A DNA stretch of 64,000 bases from UBA6059 sp040222235 (GCA_040222235.1 JAVKDO010000134.1:108189-172188); one strand, 5' to 3'. Numbered from the stretch's first letter, positions 53,158 to 61,738 are shown. A program made the numbers and translations. Notes: generated by a model from the letters alone, not told the origin.

Positions 53158-54495
53158 ATGCAAATAGTCGCCATAGATGACGATCCATTGATCTGCCATA
53201 CACTAAAAATGGTGCTAGAGGAGGACTTTGGTGAAGTCTTGACAATTGATCATCCATCCAAACTGGAATTTGCACACCTTACCACATCTCCTCAAGTACT
53301 CTTGCTGGATTTGAATTTCGCAATAGGTCGGTCCGATGGTGCCGAGGGTTTGGTCTGGATCAGTCGCATTTTGGAGCGATATCCTGATTTGTCGATTATC
53401 ATACTGACAGCACATGGAGCCTTGGACCTAGCGGTAAAAGCGGTGAAGCGAGGCGCTTTCGATTTTCTTGAGAAGCCTTTTATCAATGAAAAACTAGTGG
53501 CAACAGTTAGTGCTGCTCAACGATTAGCCGCATCAAAACTAGAGCTTCGAGATAGTACTTCTTACAACAAGAAGTTGCTAGAACATTACCATCAGCCTAC
53601 GGATACTGTGCTCGGTACATCTGCGATTATGAGTAAGGCATGGGCTATGGCCAGAAAAGTAGCTTCGACGGATGCTTCCATACTAGTGAGTGGAGCACAT
53701 GGTACTGGCAAAGAAGTGATGGCCAAGTGGATACACCATCACTCCGGTAGGTCTGGGGAGCCATTCATACATGTAGACTTGGCAGCTCTGCCGACTAGTC
53801 TGTTTGAGTCGAGCCTTTTCGGATATGAGTCTGGAGCCTTCACTGATGCCCAAAAGGGTAAAACAGGACTGATCGAGTTGGCCAATATGGGAACACTCTT
53901 CCTCGATGAGATTGGTGAGATACCACTGGAGCTACAGGTAAAGCTGCTTTCCGTACTTCAAAAGCAGGAAGTACAACCTATCGGAAGCAATCAGTCCAAG
54001 TCAGTAGACGTGAGATTGATTGCTGCCTCTGGTAGCGATCTTCAGGTCATGGTTGATGAAGGCTCGTTTAGAGCGGACCTGCTTTACAGAATCAATACTG
54101 TGGCGATTGATCTGCCACCACTTAAGTCGCGAGTAGCCGACATACCGCTATTCGTTCACCACTTTATGGACAGGTATAACCGTAAGTACAGCAAAAAGAC
54201 GACTATCGAAAAAAAGCAGTTGAAGGCATTGGAGAATTATCCCTGGCCTGGTAATGTGCGACAACTCGAAAACAGTATTGAACGAGCGGTTATTATGAAT
54301 AACGATCAATTGCTTGCTGAGGACATAATTCCCATAGGACGCCCAGTTGAAAAAGCAGATGATCTCTATGTCGTCGAGCAGAAAAAGATTGAGGAGGTAA
54401 TACAAAGATTTGAAGGTAATATTTCTAAGGCGGCCAAAGAACTGGGTATAGGGAGAAACACGCTGTACCGCAAAATGAAGAAGTATGGGATTTAG
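53158..54495 (+). CDS. NtrC-type sigma-54 response regulator
   Basis: 445 residues. Receiver domain with the acidic pocket Asp7-Asp8 (AIDDDP), phospho-acceptor Asp51 (LLLDLNF) and Lys in LEKPF; AAA+ domain with Walker A GAHGTGKEV (about 180), the sigma-54 contact loop SGAFTDA (about 226; the canonical form is GAFTGA), Walker B LFLDEIGEIP; and a C-terminal Fis-type helix-turn-helix (GNISKAAKELGIGRNTLYRKM). It overlaps the kinase gene by 11 bases. It should activate the -24/-12-like promoters of the two permeases. Confidence 0.95.
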   Translation: MQIVAIDDDPLICHTLKMVLEEDFGEVLTIDHPSKLEFAHLTTSPQVLLLDLNFAIGRSDGAEGLVWISRILERYPDLSIIILTAHGALDLAVKAVKRGAFDFLEKPFINEKLVATVSAAQRLAASKLELRDSTSYNKKLLEHYHQPTDTVLGTSAIMSKAWAMARKVASTDASILVSGAHGTGKEVMAKWIHHHSGRSGEPFIHVDLAALPTSLFESSLFGYESGAFTDAQKGKTGLIELANMGTLFLDEIGEIPLELQVKLLSVLQKQEVQPIGSNQSKSVDVRLIAASGSDLQVMVDEGSFRADLLYRINTVAIDLPPLKSRVADIPLFVHHFMDRYNRKYSKKTTIEKKQLKALENYPWPGNVRQLENSIERAVIMNNDQLLAEDIIPIGRPVEKADDLYVVEQKKIEEVIQRFEGNISKAAKELGIGRNTLYRKMKKYGI

Positions 54496-55834
54496 CCGAT
54501 ACGACTTAGGTATATACGTCAGAGTGGCTGTCCTTTTTGCTTTGATCATGGCATCCAATGCCAGTTATTATTTGACAGACTTCATCGTTACGCCTATCAT
54601 GTTTGCGCTGATGGCTCTCATAGCAACAGTAGAGCTAGTATGGAGGTTGAAGAGGCTAGAGCGAGCTTGGTCCAGATTCTTGACTTCTATAGTCCATCAC
54701 GATTTTAGCCGTTCCTACGGGGAATTTGGTGAATTTAAGGAACTGGAACAGGCCTTCGACCTTATTAACCGGAGTTTCGAGCGGCTCAATACGCAGAGCG
54801 CTGCGGACTACCAGCTACTCAAGACACTCTACCAGCATGTTAAGATTGGGTTGATCTGTTATAAGCCGTCGGGAGAAGTGATCATCTCCAACCAGTCGGT
54901 ACTCAAGCTGCTTAAGCTATCTCACCTTACGAATATAAACGACTTGGCGAATGACTATCCGAAGCTCTACAATGCTTTGACACAAACCACTGATATGAGA
55001 GGAGAAGTGATAACTGACCAGTATTTGAAAAAGCTATTGATACGCACTGAACCCTTTGCGCTGAAAGGTGAGCCATACAGATTGGCTTCCATCTACAACC
55101 TCACATCTACACTGGAAATCAACGAGCTGGAGAGCTACCAGAGGCTACTGCGCGTATTGACCCATGAGATCATGAACTCTTCTGCGCCGATTTTATCTCT
55201 CATACAAGTAGTGAATAAGAAATTGCTTGATGGAGATGAGGTACAATCGTTGAGTGACAAAGACCAACGAAATATCGCCATTAGCCTCAGAGGTATTGAG
55301 GACCGTACATCTGGTATGCTCAATTTTGTGAACGCTTACCGGGTGGTCAATCGAGACATTTCTCCAAATAAGACCAACATCCAACTCACTGCTTTTATGG
55401 ATAGTCTGGAAGGTCAGATAGAGGGGTTAAAACAGCAATTTCCTTCAGCGAAGATGGAACTTAAATTGGAAGCGACGAGAGAGGTAGTTATCGATCCGGA
55501 CTTAATGGGCCAGGTATTAATCAACCTTACCAAAAACGCCTTGGAAGCCACTTCTGATAAGCCGGACGCTCATGTATCCATCAAGATGATGAGTCAGGAC
55601 AGTCTTCTGGTCATTACTGTAACGGATAATGGAGAAGGAGTGAACTCTGATGCGGAGAGCGATATGTTCGTCCCATTTTTCACTACTAAGAAAGATGGCT
55701 CAGGTGTAGGACTAGCCCTATCCAGAAAAATTGTGAGAGCTCATCAAGGTCAACTGACTTATAGCAGAGCTGACGGGATTACGAAGTTTGAGATTAAGCT
55801 TTCTGACCCTTTTCCTCAGGAGAGTACTTCTTAG
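54485..55834 (+). CDS. membrane sensor histidine kinase
   Basis: 449 residues. Two N-terminal membrane helices (about 12-30 and 34-52) with almost no periplasmic loop, so it probably senses the membrane or a cytoplasmic cue rather than a periplasmic ligand. A PAS-like domain follows (about 110-210; LYQHVKIGLICYKPSGEVII), then a phospho-acceptor His in RVLTHEIMNSSAPI and an ATPase domain with NLTKNALEA, DNGEGV and FFTTKKDGSGVGLALS. Pairs with the overlapping sigma-54 regulator. Its 3' end overlaps the convergent crtZ by 41 bases. Confidence 0.92.
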   Translation: MGFSRYDLGIYVRVAVLFALIMASNASYYLTDFIVTPIMFALMALIATVELVWRLKRLERAWSRFLTSIVHHDFSRSYGEFGEFKELEQAFDLINRSFERLNTQSAADYQLLKTLYQHVKIGLICYKPSGEVIISNQSVLKLLKLSHLTNINDLANDYPKLYNALTQTTDMRGEVITDQYLKKLLIRTEPFALKGEPYRLASIYNLTSTLEINELESYQRLLRVLTHEIMNSSAPILSLIQVVNKKLLDGDEVQSLSDKDQRNIAISLRGIEDRTSGMLNFVNAYRVVNRDISPNKTNIQLTAFMDSLEGQIEGLKQQFPSAKMELKLEATREVVIDPDLMGQVLINLTKNALEATSDKPDAHVSIKMMSQDSLLVITVTDNGEGVNSDAESDMFVPFFTTKKDGSGVGLALSRKIVRAHQGQLTYSRADGITKFEIKLSDPFPQESTS

Positions 55835-56261
55835 GGGCGTATAAAAACCCAAAAGCCTCAGCGCCTTCCTTACTATGCTTCTCGTGGTGGATATAGTGCG
55901 CATGCATAATTCTTTTCATGTATGGATGCTCAGCCTTGTATTTGATCTTGATCCTTCGGTGGACGATGATATCGTGAAATATAAAGTAGAAGAGGCCGTA
56001 CCCGAGAATGCCAAAGCCTACGAACTTAAGCCAGGCAATTTGCGGTAGCTCAAAACCCAACACAATCAACAAGACCGAAGGAATACTGAAAACCAGGGCA
56101 AAGAGGTCATTGCGCTCCAACGGGTGAGGGTGCACTGTGTGATGCGACCTGTGCCACGACCAGAGCAAGCCGTGCATGATATATTTATGAGTAAACCACG
56201 CTACCCCTTCCATAAAAAAGAAGGTGCCAATCACTAGCGCCGTGTTCAATAACCATTGCAT
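55794..56261 (-). CDS. crtZ: beta-carotene hydroxylase
   Basis: 155 residues. A membrane di-iron fatty-acid-hydroxylase-type enzyme with all histidine boxes: HKYIMH, HRSHH, HDIIVHRR and HYIHHEKH. CrtZ adds 3-hydroxyl groups to beta-ionone rings, making zeaxanthin from beta-carotene. Last gene of the carotenoid cluster in transcription order, 18 bases after ispH. Length is usual for bacterial CrtZ. Confidence 0.93.
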   Translation of the reverse strand: MQWLLNTALVIGTFFFMEGVAWFTHKYIMHGLLWSWHRSHHTVHPHPLERNDLFALVFSIPSVLLIVLGFELPQIAWLKFVGFGILGYGLFYFIFHDIIVHRRIKIKYKAEHPYMKRIMHAHYIHHEKHSKEGAEAFGFLYAPKKYSPEEKGQKA

Positions 56262-56279
56262 AACTGCAAATTTAGAATA

Positions 56280-57125
56280 TTAGTAAGCCAATAGGGTATT
56301 TTTCACCTCTTCCATCAGCCACATCGGCGTGGAGGTAGCGCCACAGATTCCGATCGAATTATCGGTGCTGAACCATTCTTTATCGAGTTGATCCGAGCTT
56401 GAAATGAAGTGTGTATTAGGATTGGTTTGCTTGCAGATGTTGTACAAGACTTTGCCATTAGAAGATTTCGTACCCGAAACAAAGACTATAGCATCGAATT
56501 GCATAGCATAGTCTCTGAGCTGCTTATCTCTATTACTGACCTGTCGGCAGATAGTATCATTCGAGTTGACAGCAATGCCTGCATTTCTAAGTACCTCTGT
56601 GATCTCATAGAACTTATCGGTACTCTTGGTGGTCTGGCTGTAGAGCGTGATACTGCGAGGCATAGTCTCCAAATCCAATTCTTCCAGGTCCTGAAATACT
56701 ACGGCTTCATTGCTGGTTTGTCCTAGGAGTCCGACAACCTCTGCATGCCCATGCTTACCAAAAATGTATATATGGTCATCCTTATCATAAGAATTCTTGA
56801 TACGATTTTGCAGCTTGAGTACTACCGGACATGATGCATCGATCAGTTCCAGGTCATTGGCCATTGCCAGCTCATAAGTAGATGGAGGCTCGCCATGTGC
56901 TCTGATCAACACCTTGGCTCCTTTGACCATCTTCAAATCATCGTGATTGATGATGCGAAGGCCCATCTGCTCAAGACGTCTTACCTCTTCATCATTGTGT
57001 ACGATATCGCCAAGGCAGTAAAGGTGGCCTTCTTCTTTCAGTATCTCTTCTGCCATTTCGATGGCATAAACCACTCCAAAACAGAAGCCGGAGTTTGGAT
57101 CGATCGATACCTTGAGATTCAACAT
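56280..57125 (-). CDS. ispH: 4-hydroxy-3-methylbut-2-enyl diphosphate reductase
   Basis: 281 residues from ATG 57125; an upstream TTG at 57149 would overlap the cyclase gene and was rejected. The iron-sulfur cysteines appear in SGFCFGV, DASCPVV and ICGATSTP; the third position lies in GATSTPMWLMEEV. IspH yields IPP and DMAPP, the last step of the non-mevalonate pathway. Placing it inside the carotenoid series couples precursor supply to pigment formation. Confidence 0.95.
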   Translation of the reverse strand: MLNLKVSIDPNSGFCFGVVYAIEMAEEILKEEGHLYCLGDIVHNDEEVRRLEQMGLRIINHDDLKMVKGAKVLIRAHGEPPSTYELAMANDLELIDASCPVVLKLQNRIKNSYDKDDHIYIFGKHGHAEVVGLLGQTSNEAVVFQDLEELDLETMPRSITLYSQTTKSTDKFYEITEVLRNAGIAVNSNDTICRQVSNRDKQLRDYAMQFDAIVFVSGTKSSNGKVLYNICKQTNPNTHFISSSDQLDKEWFSTDNSIGICGATSTPMWLMEEVKNTLLAY

Positions 57126-57145
57126 AACCTGAGAACCCGTTGTAA

Positions 57146-57838
57146 TCAATTATGTTTTACCGCTAGCTTAATTTTGAAATATTCGTAGAAGGAGATGTTC
57201 ATCAATAAGAGTAGCATGCCGTAGATTGAGTCCTCAATCGGGATGGTGAAGAACCGGATGCCTAGATTTTCTTCATTGTCGTACCATACGATGGGAGCTT
57301 CCAGCCAGCTGCCGGTTAGTACCCCGTTTACGAGAAAGAAAGGAATAAGATGAATGAGATAGGCAATGTAAAAGTCTCCCATATAAGGCTTATCTAAATA
57401 AGCATGTAGGGCTAACAAGATACCTGTGAACAGAAAGGCCCAAAAGGTATAATCTCTTTCAGAGAAGGTGGCGCTAAGCACGAATAAGGCAACAGCGATG
57501 AAGGCGGAAATGAATCTTGGAGAGCGACCTAGCAATCCCCTGCTGAGGAAATATAGGACACACTCATAGATAAAAACACTGGCAAAAGGCACAATGATGA
57601 AAAACATCCACTCTTCTATGGGCATATGCCCAATGTACCAGCCGACGAGATAGTCTGGATTAAATCCCCAAACTCCCTGCTGAGTAAAAATCTCATCCCA
57701 GATAAGGAAAAAAGCTGCCGTAATAAATAACCCCGGAAACAATGCTTTCCATTTTGTGGCGTACTTCAGCCGCCGCTCAAATGATTGCGCTAGCGGATAG
57801 GCCAAGCTTAGCAATAGTACATACAGGTAGACCGGCAT
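57146..57838 (-). CDS. lycopene cyclase (CrtYc/CrtYd-type, fused)
   Basis: 230 residues with about six membrane helices: two copies of the small lycopene cyclase domain, the first with FNPDYLVGWYIGHMPIEEWMFFI and the second with a matching ENLGIRFFTIPIEDSIYGML. The PxEE/PxED motifs are the acid pair of this family, first known from actinobacterial CrtYc/Yd and fungal CarRA. It makes beta-carotene from lycopene. Begins one base after the crtB stop codon, so translation is coupled. Confidence 0.9.
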   Translation of the reverse strand: MPVYLYVLLLSLAYPLAQSFERRLKYATKWKALFPGLFITAAFFLIWDEIFTQQGVWGFNPDYLVGWYIGHMPIEEWMFFIIVPFASVFIYECVLYFLSRGLLGRSPRFISAFIAVALFVLSATFSERDYTFWAFLFTGILLALHAYLDKPYMGDFYIAYLIHLIPFFLVNGVLTGSWLEAPIVWYDNEENLGIRFFTIPIEDSIYGMLLLLMNISFYEYFKIKLAVKHN

Positions 57839-58690
57839 CTAGAGGTAATTGAGCCTGTGCATGAAGTAGGACTTGCCGAGCAACACCATCTTCTTAAAGT
57901 CAGGAATACGGATGCGCTCGCTTAGAATCTTTGAAGAAGGCAGGTTCTGAATTTTATTAAACAGCTTGATATAGTAGATGTAGGCCAGGTAAACACCCAT
58001 TTTAGCGCCTTTTGGTAGCTGTTTAATGCCGATCAGCGCCGCTTCAAAGTCCGCACTGATGTCTTTCTCAATAGTTGCTTTGTCAGCTTCTGAGAAGTTT
58101 TTAAAATCAACTCCAGGGAAATAGATCCGTCCTCTATCGTCAAAATCACTTTTGATATCTCTCAGGAAGTTCACCTTTTGAAAAGCTGCCCCTAAGCTCT
58201 TGGCCATTGGCTTAAGCCGCTGATATTCTGCATCGTCACCTTCACAGAAGACCCTTAGGCACATAAGTCCGACAACCTCCGCAGACCCATAGATATATTT
58301 CTCGTAATTCTGTTGGTCATAGTCCTGCTCCGTCAGATCCATCTCCATACTATATAAGAAAGCGGCTATCAACTCCCGATCTATTCCAAACTCATTGACG
58401 GCTAACTGAAAGGAGTGAAGCACTGGGTTCAGGCTAATTTTTTCCTCTATAGCCTGGTAAGTATCATGGGTGAACCTGTCAAGCAATTCCTTCTTATCAT
58501 GATCATGGAATGTATCCACGATCTCATCCGCATATCTTACAAACCCATAAATGGCATAAATAGGAAAATGAAATTTGTCATCTAATGTCTTGATCCCCAG
58601 CGAAAAAGACGTGCTGTAGTGCTGAGTAATCAGTTTACTGCATTTCAATGCAGTTTCATTATACAGCTCGACGTGACTCTTGAGGGACAT
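57839..58690 (-). CDS. crtB: phytoene synthase
   Basis: 283 residues from ATG 58690, which leaves the normal N-terminal length; an earlier ATG at 58777 adds 29 residues with no family likeness. Two Asp-rich motifs bind diphosphates: YADEIVDTFHD and KVNFLRDIKSDFDDRGRIYFP. CrtB joins two geranylgeranyl diphosphates to phytoene. Co-translated with the cyclase. A toxin-antitoxin pair separates it from crtI. Confidence 0.95.
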   Translation of the reverse strand: MSLKSHVELYNETALKCSKLITQHYSTSFSLGIKTLDDKFHFPIYAIYGFVRYADEIVDTFHDHDKKELLDRFTHDTYQAIEEKISLNPVLHSFQLAVNEFGIDRELIAAFLYSMEMDLTEQDYDQQNYEKYIYGSAEVVGLMCLRVFCEGDDAEYQRLKPMAKSLGAAFQKVNFLRDIKSDFDDRGRIYFPGVDFKNFSEADKATIEKDISADFEAALIGIKQLPKGAKMGVYLAYIYYIKLFNKIQNLPSSKILSERIRIPDFKKMVLLGKSYFMHRLNYL

Positions 58691-58819
58691 ACAGTATAGG
58701 GTATCTCTTAGCAGAAATTTGAGTGCTACTCTAAAGACAAATAAAGGGGAATTTTGTTTGAAGACATGTACACTCAATCATAGAGAATTCATTGATTCAC
58801 ACATCAAAGGTCAGACGGG

Positions 58820-59134
58820 TTAGGTGGCCTTTACAATAATCCCCTCAAACCACTCAATCAATCCTTCTTCAGACAGATCTCCGGCAGCCAACTGCGTGAA
58901 GGTCATGAACACGTCACCTTCGTCGACATTGATATAATGGTTATTTAGTAGGAGAAAGGTGATTGCGACTACAAAACCAGTACGTTTATTTCCATCGTTA
59001 AACGGGTGATTTCTCGTGATGCCGAATGAATATGCAGCGGCACATTGCGACAGTGATGCGTTCTCATAGGCATTTAGATTTTCAGGCCTAGCTAGAGCAG
59101 ATTCAAGGAGTCCTTCATCCCTGATGCCGGACAT
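58820..59134 (-). CDS. doc: Doc-type Fic toxin, truncated by an upstream stop codon
   Basis: 104 residues from ATG 59134 with the full Fic motif HPFNDGNKRTG, so the kinase-like active site is present. Doc proteins phosphorylate EF-Tu. In the same frame upstream are HGG, a TAA codon (59144-59146), then WISKKAVLSIHNEQIA, matching the usual first 20 residues of Doc-like proteins. A nonsense change has therefore cut the N-terminal helix from the reading frame. Either a pseudogene or a shortened protein made from the internal ATG. Its partner antitoxin is the AbrB-like gene upstream. Confidence 0.8.
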   Translation of the reverse strand: MSGIRDEGLLESALARPENLNAYENASLSQCAAAYSFGITRNHPFNDGNKRTGFVVAITFLLLNNHYINVDEGDVFMTFTQLAAGDLSEEGLIEWFEGIIVKAT

Positions 59135-59202
59135 CCCGCCGTGTTACGCTATCTGTTCGTTGTGGATGGATAGGACAGCTTTCTTACTAATCCACCGAAA
59201 AC

Positions 59203-59427
59203 TCAGTCCGCGAGTTTTTTCAGTGCATTACGATAGTCACCCATTACTTTTCGAGCATGTGTCATCTCTTCCTCAAAGTCTGGGTCGAAGGCGGTGATTT
59301 CGACACCATTGGGGGTTTCAATGAAAGTCACCGTATCTCCTTTAGCTACTTTAAGCTTCGATAATATTTCTTTAGGAAGAATAATACCGCTGGATGAGCC
59401 TATGGTAGTAACTTTTGCTTTTGTCAT
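59203..59427 (-). CDS. AbrB/MazE-type antitoxin
   Basis: 74 residues from ATG 59427; an earlier start would add only an odd poly-isoleucine stretch read from the AT-rich operator. The swapped-hairpin AbrB DNA-binding domain is seen in KVTTIGSSSGIILPKEILSKLKVAKGD (about residues 4-30), followed by a toxin-binding tail rich in Glu. It should bind the 17-bp inverted repeat just upstream and neutralise Doc. The module lies between crtI and crtB. Confidence 0.85.
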   Translation of the reverse strand: MTKAKVTTIGSSSGIILPKEILSKLKVAKGDTVTFIETPNGVEITAFDPDFEEEMTHARKVMGDYRNALKKLAD

Positions 59428-59430
59428 GAT

Positions 59431-59474
59431 TATAATGATTATTATAATCAAAACTATTTATAATAATCATTATA
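59431..59474. promoter_or_regulatory. operator of the antitoxin-doc module
   Basis: A perfect 17-bp inverted repeat, TATAATGATTATTATAA (59431-59447) and its complement (59458-59474), with a 10-base spacer, four bases upstream of the antitoxin start. AbrB/MazE-type antitoxins bind AT-rich inverted repeats, so autoregulation is likely. Confidence 0.7.
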
Positions 59475-59555
59475 TACTATCCGAATGCCTGTGATGTGTC
59501 TCCTCTCTTGCCCTAGACAAATAACATGGGTACTGTTATGGGTGATGATTTGAGG

Positions 59556-61031
59556 TCAACCAAAATCCTTCATGACCTCTTTGGCCACCACATGGCCTGA
59601 GATAAGAGATGGTGGAACTCCTGGGCCAGGAACAGTCAGCTGCCCAGCGAAATAGAGATTATCTAAGTGCTTATTCTTTAGGCTTGGCTTCAGAATGGCC
59701 GTCTGCATTAAGGTATTGGCCAAGCCATAAGCATTGCCTTTGAAGGCGTGGTAGTCGTTCTTGAAATCACTATGGGCATAGCTCCGCTTATAGATGACAT
59801 GCTCGCGTATTTTTTGGCCAGTGAGCTTTTCCAAGCGATTCATCATGAGATTGTAATACTTTTCTCGAGTTGTCTTTTCATCACCAAGATCTGGTGCAAC
59901 TGGCATCAATAGGAATAAATTCTCACAACCCTCAGGTGCCACAGTATCGTCTGTTTGTGATGGGGCCGATACATAAAACAGGGGCTTAGAAGGCCACTGT
60001 GGATCGGTGTAGATCTCATGCGCATGAGAGGTAAAGTCTTCATCAAAGAAGAGATTATGATGGCGCAGATTCTTCAGACGCTTGCTTATGCCTAGGTAGA
60101 AAATAAGAGACGAAGGTGCCATCACCCGTTTGTCCCAGTAGTCCTCAGAATAATTTCTTACTTCTTTGTCAAGCACGTGTTGGTCGATGTGATGATAGTC
60201 AGCACCCGCCACGACCACATCCGCCTCGAAAGTCTTGCTAGCAGTTAGAATTGCAGTAACCTTTCTTCCAGAGTATTGAAGTTGGGTCACCTCTTGATCA
60301 TAGTGAAATGAGACGCCTTTCTCCTCTGCTAGCTTGACCATGCCCTCGATGATCTTGTGCATGCCACCTTTGGGATACCAGGTGCCAAGGGACATATCCG
60401 CATAGTTCATAAGACTATAAAGCGCCGGAGTATTTTCAGGTATGGCACCAAGAAAAAGTACAGGAAACTCCACAAGCTTCAATATCTGCGGATGTGTGAA
60501 GAACTTGCGGACGTGCTTGGCCATGGACTGGAAGACGTCCATTTTAATGACTCCATAAAGGAGCCGAGGGTCAGCAAACTCCAGCAGCGAACGGCTGGGC
60601 TTGTAGACAAGATCATTGATGCCTACTTCATATTTATATTTGGCCTGTTCGAGAAATGCTCTGAGTTTAGCACCACTACCTTTTTCATAGGACTCGAATA
60701 GCGCTTCGAGCTCAGACATTTTTGCAGGAATATCTACGAACTCCTTATCTCCGAATATGACAGCATAGGACGGATCAAGCCTTATTAGCTCATAATAGTC
60801 AGCGACTTTCTTTCCAAAATTTCCGAAGTAACGATCGAAAACATCAGGCATCCAATACCAGGATGGTCCCATGTCGAAAGTAAAGCCATCTACTTGGAAT
60901 TGCCTTGCTCTGCCCCCTGGAGAGTCGTTTTTCTCCAAAAGAAAAACCTCGTGACCTTGGTCAGCGAGGTGAGTAGCAGTGGATAAACCAGCAAAGCCTG
61001 ATCCAATGACACAGACTTTTAGTTTGGTCAT
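59556..61031 (-). CDS. crtI: phytoene desaturase
   Basis: 491 residues. FAD-binding motif VIGSGFAGLSTATHLADQG with LEKNDSPGGRA, DMGPSWYWMPDVFDRYF in the substrate region and the CrtI C-terminal signature NLYFAGQLTVPGPGVPPSLISG. It removes hydrogens from phytoene to give lycopene. It starts 3 bases after the sigma factor stop codon, so the two are translationally coupled. Confidence 0.96.
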   Translation of the reverse strand: MTKLKVCVIGSGFAGLSTATHLADQGHEVFLLEKNDSPGGRARQFQVDGFTFDMGPSWYWMPDVFDRYFGNFGKKVADYYELIRLDPSYAVIFGDKEFVDIPAKMSELEALFESYEKGSGAKLRAFLEQAKYKYEVGINDLVYKPSRSLLEFADPRLLYGVIKMDVFQSMAKHVRKFFTHPQILKLVEFPVLFLGAIPENTPALYSLMNYADMSLGTWYPKGGMHKIIEGMVKLAEEKGVSFHYDQEVTQLQYSGRKVTAILTASKTFEADVVVAGADYHHIDQHVLDKEVRNYSEDYWDKRVMAPSSLIFYLGISKRLKNLRHHNLFFDEDFTSHAHEIYTDPQWPSKPLFYVSAPSQTDDTVAPEGCENLFLLMPVAPDLGDEKTTREKYYNLMMNRLEKLTGQKIREHVIYKRSYAHSDFKNDYHAFKGNAYGLANTLMQTAILKPSLKNKHLDNLYFAGQLTVPGPGVPPSLISGHVVAKEVMKDFG

Positions 61032-61034
61032 GTC

Positions 61035-61547
61035 TTAGTTCTTGTACGCGTACGTCTTGAGGTGAGCCTTGAGCTCCTTGCGCGCAATATGAATTCTATT
61101 CTTAACAGTTCCTATTGGAATTGCCAACTTCTCTGCGATTTCGTGGTATTTAAAACCTCTAAAGTGCATCAAGAAAGGCTTCTTGTAGGTATCCTGTAGC
61201 ACTTCAAGAGCATCCTCAATATCTTCCATTGTGAAGTTATTGTAGGCGAGATTTTGAATGGTACTACCTGATGAATTGATATAATGTAAGTTGTCAGTGG
61301 TGTCGATGAAGGTATTCCGGCGTACCATTCTCTGGTAGTTGGTGATGAAGGTGTTCTTCATAATGGTATACAACCACGCCTTGAGGTTGGTGCCGTCTGT
61401 AAACTTCTCACGGTTAGTATATGCTTTAAGCATTGTTTCTTGAAGCAGGTCGTTTGCATCTTCATGGTCTCGTGTAAGTTTTAAAGCGAAGGGCTTCAAA
61501 CTGGGAGACATTTGATCTAAGCGGTAACTAAATTCCATTGCTGTCAT
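61035..61547 (-). CDS. ECF RNA polymerase sigma factor
   Basis: 170 residues: region 2 (FALKLTRDHEDANDLLQETMLKAY and NLKAWLYTIMKNTF) and region 4 (FLMHFRGFKYHEIAEKLAIPIGTVKNRIHIARKEL). No anti-sigma gene is next to it; instead it lies between the B12-type MerR gene and crtI. It probably activates the crt genes and, as in other light-induced carotenoid clusters, is itself controlled by the neighbouring regulator. Confidence 0.92.
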   Translation of the reverse strand: MTAMEFSYRLDQMSPSLKPFALKLTRDHEDANDLLQETMLKAYTNREKFTDGTNLKAWLYTIMKNTFITNYQRMVRRNTFIDTTDNLHYINSSGSTIQNLAYNNFTMEDIEDALEVLQDTYKKPFLMHFRGFKYHEIAEKLAIPIGTVKNRIHIARKELKAHLKTYAYKN

Positions 61548-61570
61548 AACTCTTTCCGTTTTTGTTGAAT

Positions 61571-61578
61571 CAAAGATA
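61571..61578 (-). promoter_or_regulatory. Bacteroidota -7 promoter box for the sigma factor and crt genes
   Basis: The minus strand reads TATCTTTG, matching TAnnTTTG, with a TTG about 22 bases upstream as -33. The surrounding AT-rich stretch (about 61580-61640) holds three GTTTAA/TTAAAC-type half-sites that could be operators for the MerR regulator. Confidence 0.5.
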
Positions 61579-61661
61579 GGGTTACGTTAAACAAAACAAA
61601 ATTATTTGTTTAGTTATTTGACTTAATGATTAAACAAAATAGAAGTGACTTGACGTTTAAA

Positions 61662-61705
61662 ACCCAAAAAAGTCCTCTGGATAGTTACAGAGGACTTTTT
61701 TGGGT
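61662..61705. terminator. strong terminator of the MerR-type gene
   Basis: Perfect 18-bp stem, ACCCAAAAAAGTCCTCTG (61662-61679) and its complement (61688-61705), with an 8-base loop and A/T-rich arms. It separates the regulator gene from the sigma factor gene. Confidence 0.85.
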
Positions 61706-61738
61706 GCCTATGAGGCGATAAGTTTTGTTTATGTATGA

